Of a stretch of 22,528 nt of DNA, positions 20,820 through 22,528 are shown in pieces (positions within the stretch are counted from its first letter, which is position 1; every line of letters starts with the position of its first letter). Both the position numbers and the translations under genes were made by a program. This DNA is from JAFALX01 sp050734185 (lineage in GTDB: Bacteria > Chloroflexota > Dormibacteria > Aeolococcales > Aeolococcaceae): assembly GCA_050734185.1 (NCBI GenBank), contig JBOHUE010000191.1:1-22528 (forward strand). The letters are read 5' to 3'. The notes under the pieces were generated by a model. The model was not told where the DNA came from and made no database searches. It saw only the letters and a program-made list of their open reading frames with translations.

Positions 20820-21377
20820 CTACACGGGCTGCGCCGGCTCCGCCAGCTTCGCAACGCGCACGTCGTAGATGTCGACCAGCGCATTGCCGCAGGACGAGCA
20901 CGCCGCTGCGGGCATGGTGTTCTTGGTGTTGCACCGCTCGCAATACACGTGCCGCGAATGCGTACGCTCGGTGCGGAACAGTCCGGCGAAGTGGTCGTAC
21001 TGGTTGCCCGTCTCGGCAAGCTCGTCCATCGCGGCGCGATGCACCTGGCTGTTGCGGAACGCCATGGCGTCCTCATGGGTCCGCCAGAGTGCGAGCAGAT
21101 AGTTGGTGGTCCCGTCGTGGAACGTGAGCACCCGGACGAGACCGGGCGCGGCCTGCGCGGCGCGCAGCGTTTCTGCCGCACGCGTCCAGAACTGGTTCGC
21201 CCTGGCCTGCTCCGCAAGGCCACCGGCGAGCAGCAGCACCGCGCCGGCGGATTCGGGGCCGGCCGGCTCCTCACCGTCGATCGCGATGACGACGCCCTCG
21301 GAGAAGCGCACCCCGGGAATCGACGCAACGGCGCCCTGGACCTCGGGTGGCGGCGGGAACATTCCGATGGTGGCCAT
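20820..21377 (-). CDS. monooxygenase (ABM)-like domain fused to a C-terminal zinc ribbon
   Basis: I do not recognise this 185-residue protein as a named family. Residues about 45-135 look like a dimeric alpha/beta-barrel or antibiotic-biosynthesis-monooxygenase domain (NYLLALWRTHEDAMAFRNS, then HRAAMDELAETGNQYDHFAGLF). It is followed by a zinc-ribbon-like knuckle pair C146xxC149 and C160xxC163 (YCERCN...CSSCGN), then a short beta-strand tail. The start ATG at 21377 is fixed by GAGGAGGG 7 nt upstream; an upstream in-frame ATG at 21407 would place that site inside the gene. It is divergent from a TetR regulator across a gap with two inverted repeats, so that regulator probably controls it. It converges on the SQR-like gene with 3 nt between stops. 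Confidence 0.82.
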   Translation of the reverse strand: MATIGMFPPPPEVQGAVASIPGVRFSEGVVIAIDGEEPAGPESAGAVLLLAGGLAEQARANQFWTRAAETLRAAQAAPGLVRVLTFHDGTTNYLLALWRTHEDAMAFRNSQVHRAAMDELAETGNQYDHFAGLFRTERTHSRHVYCERCNTKNTMPAAACSSCGNALVDIYDVRVAKLAEPAQPV

Positions 21378-21384
21378 GGGCGAG

Positions 21385-21392
21385 CCCTCCTC
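21385..21392 (-). promoter_or_regulatory. ribosome binding site deciding the 21377 start
   Basis: The minus strand reads GAGGAGGG, 7 nt before the ATG at 21377. This favours that start over the upstream ATG at 21407. Confidence 0.75.
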
Positions 21393-21418
21393 TGTGCCGC
21401 ATTTCATGTTTCGCGGCT

Positions 21419-21438
21419 GTACACTGAATGGAGTGCAC
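21419..21438. promoter_or_regulatory. inverted repeat 1, candidate TetR operator
   Basis: GTACACT (21419-21425) and AGTGCAC (21432-21438) are inverted with 6 of 7 matches around a 6-bp spacer. Its right half, TGGAGTGCAC, is nearly identical to the right half of the repeat at 21471-21488. Confidence 0.5.
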
Positions 21439-21470
21439 GGTAGCGGCCCCCGACCGCGGCGTCAACATCG

Positions 21471-21488
21471 GTGAACAGTGGAGTTCAC
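21471..21488. promoter_or_regulatory. inverted repeat 2, candidate TetR operator
   Basis: GTGAAC (21471-21476) and GTTCAC (21483-21488) form a perfect 6-6-6 inverted repeat that ends 6 bp before the TetR GTG start. TGGAGTTCAC in its right half matches the other repeat at 9 of 10 bases. Confidence 0.6.
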
Positions 21489-21494
21489 TGAAGC

Positions 21495-22100
21495 GTGGCC
21501 GGACGATATCAGCTGAAGCTCCGGGCGGAGCGTCAGGAGGAGACAAGGCAGCGGATCGTCGCCGCCGCGGTGGCGCTGCACACGAGCGTCGGGCCGCTGC
21601 ACACGACGGACTCCGCCATCGCCGAGCGTGCGGGCATCACCCGCGTCACCTTCTACCGGCACTTCCCCACCGACGTCGCGCTCTTCCAGGCCTGCACCTC
21701 GCACGGGCTCGCCTGCTGGCCGCTGCCCGACAGCGCCGCGTGGGCTCACATCGCGGATCCGGCGGCGCGCCTGGGCACCGCGCTGCGCGAGCTGTACGCG
21801 TACTACGCGATCGCCGGCGACGGACTCGTCGTGCTCCTCCGTGACCTGCCGTTGATGCGTGCGGAGCTTCGGGTGTCGCCCAACCGCACCGAGGTGCTGC
21901 GCGCGATGGTGCCGGGGCTCGCGCGCGGCTGGGGTGCACGCGGTCGCCGAGTCAGCGTGGGACGTGCGTCGATCGAGCACGCGCTTTCCGTGTTCACCTG
22001 GCAGTCGCTGGTGCGGCACGGCGGGCTCGACGACGACGAAGCTGTCGACGCGCTGGTCGCGCTGGTCGAACGCGCCTACGGGCGTCCCTGCTCCGGTTAG
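21495..22100 (+). CDS. TetR/AcrR family transcriptional regulator
   Basis: The 201-residue protein has a normal TetR layout. The N-terminal three-helix DNA-binding domain runs from about 14 to 60, with the helix-turn-helix TTDSAIAERAGITRVTFYRHFP (residues 37-58) and its signature Y-R-H-F-P. The remaining all-helical ligand-binding domain is divergent, as usual, and gives no clue to the effector. It starts with GTG and has no strong Shine-Dalgarno sequence. It is divergent from the monooxygenase-like/zinc-ribbon gene, and the 117-bp gap holds two related inverted repeats, so self-regulation and control of that neighbour are likely. Its stop abuts the stop of the next minus-strand gene. Confidence 0.93.
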   Translation: MAGRYQLKLRAERQEETRQRIVAAAVALHTSVGPLHTTDSAIAERAGITRVTFYRHFPTDVALFQACTSHGLACWPLPDSAAWAHIADPAARLGTALRELYAYYAIAGDGLVVLLRDLPLMRAELRVSPNRTEVLRAMVPGLARGWGARGRRVSVGRASIEHALSVFTWQSLVRHGGLDDDEAVDALVALVERAYGRPCSG

Positions 22101-22528
22101 CTAGCCCGCGACCGCCACGCCGCCGCGCTCCTGCGCCTGAGTCGCGGTGCGTACCTGCAGGAACACCGACGGGCCACCGACGCCGTGCCCGGCGTACTGA
22201 CCCGTTGCGGGGTCGCGCGCCAGTGTTGTCACGCCGGCGATGAGAGTCGCGTGGAAGGGCACGCCCAGCGAGTTGGCCCAGCTGACCGGCGTGTCCGGCG
22301 GGGAGCCCGGCACGGAATCGAAGCGCCCGCCACCACCGGCGATGAACATCGTGTAACCGCCGCAGTCCGAGTAGACGATGTCCGACGCCTTCGGCAGGTA
22401 CGAGAGCAGCGACGTGTCGCACGGGACGGCGGCGGCCACCACATCGATTGCCAGCGTCGGGATCACCAACTCGAGCGGCTTCAGGGCGGGCACCGGCGTG
22501 GGACTCGGCACGGGCGTGACCACCGGCG
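22101..22528 (-). CDS. secreted protein of unknown function, 5' end outside the window
   Basis: The frame is open to the right edge, so the gene very likely begins beyond 22528. A GTG at 22521-22523 exists but would leave the product with no signal sequence. The visible 140 residues start with a Pro/Thr/Ser linker (TPVPSPTPVP) of the kind that follows a signal peptide or membrane anchor. Then comes a compact domain that starts ELVIPTLAIDVVAAAVPCD and continues with SDCGGYTMFIAGGG. Two cysteines (C35 and C54 of the visible part) could form a disulfide. The start of the domain is faintly like a class E/F sortase strand (IPxLxID), but no sortase TLxTC motif is present, so I do not assign that function. 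It abuts the TetR stop with no gap. Confidence 0.65.
   Translation of the reverse strand, partial: PVVTPVPSPTPVPALKPLELVIPTLAIDVVAAAVPCDTSLLSYLPKASDIVYSDCGGYTMFIAGGGGRFDSVPGSPPDTPVSWANSLGVPFHATLIAGVTTLARDPATGQYAGHGVGGPSVFLQVRTATQAQERGGVAVAG

Noticed and set aside
1..22528. CRISPR array, insertion sequence, prophage or biosynthetic megasynthase
   Set aside because: I found no repeat-spacer pattern, transposase, integrase, phage structural gene or PKS/NRPS domain on either strand.

Overview
The window is about 22.5 kb of very GC-rich, compact bacterial chromosome. It holds 20 protein-coding genes (one cut by the right edge) and one tRNA-Gly. GC-rich codon use, ATGA/TGATG overlaps, near-zero gaps between convergent genes, a fused response-regulator/thioredoxin-reductase-like protein and a two-domain acyl-CoA-reductase-type SDR all suggest a soil- or water-type Actinomycetota, perhaps of the Thermoleophilia/Solirubrobacterales kind. 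The phylum is an inference from gene content and style; there is no rRNA or marker gene to settle it. I see no IS element, phage gene, CRISPR array or origin.

Layout. (1) 161-1325: an aminoglycoside-phosphotransferase-fold protein with altered catalytic motifs, then tRNA-Gly(GCC) on the minus strand. (2) 1369-2019 minus: an unrecognised protein with a probable double-stranded beta-helix fold, divergent from (3) 2074-5058 plus: an overlapping run of an inositol-monophosphatase-family phosphatase, a fumarylacetoacetate-hydrolase-family enzyme, a membrane fatty-acid/sterol-hydroxylase-family protein and an isoprenylcysteine-methyltransferase-like membrane protein. (4) 5065-10134 minus: a two-domain SDR, a response-regulator/TrxR-like fusion and a sensor histidine kinase, transcribed in that order. 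(5) 10250-11413 plus: a thiolase, divergent from block 4, with a striking 28-bp inverted repeat between them. (6) 11664-12503 minus: a two-domain rhodanese. (7) 12638-16472 plus: an L,D-transpeptidase lipoprotein, a PYROXD2/CrtI-like oxidoreductase with no standard start codon, and a THUMP-type RNA methyltransferase. (8) 16478-16864 minus: RidA. (9) 16930-20816 plus: a ThDP enzyme, a zinc alcohol dehydrogenase and an SQR-like flavoprotein. (10) 20820-21377 minus: a monooxygenase-like/zinc-ribbon fusion, divergent from a TetR regulator (21495-22100), with two inverted repeats between them. (11) 22101 to the right edge, minus: a secreted protein of unknown function, partial.

How the genes may work together. 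The most system-like part is 5065-11413. A probable fatty-acyl-CoA/aldehyde reductase is co-transcribed with a two-component pair whose response regulator carries a cysteine-less flavin reductase as its output domain, and whose kinase carries a degenerate cyclic-nucleotide-type sensor. A thiolase stands divergent to it behind a likely operator. I read this as a flavin/NAD(P)H-based redox-sensing module tied to acyl-CoA metabolism; that is an inference. A second pattern is that at least six genes have a TAnnnT -10-like hexamer only 6-9 nt before the start codon and no clear Shine-Dalgarno sequence, which suggests leaderless mRNAs. A few genes (at 161, 10250, 21377 and 8114) instead have good ribosome-binding sites.
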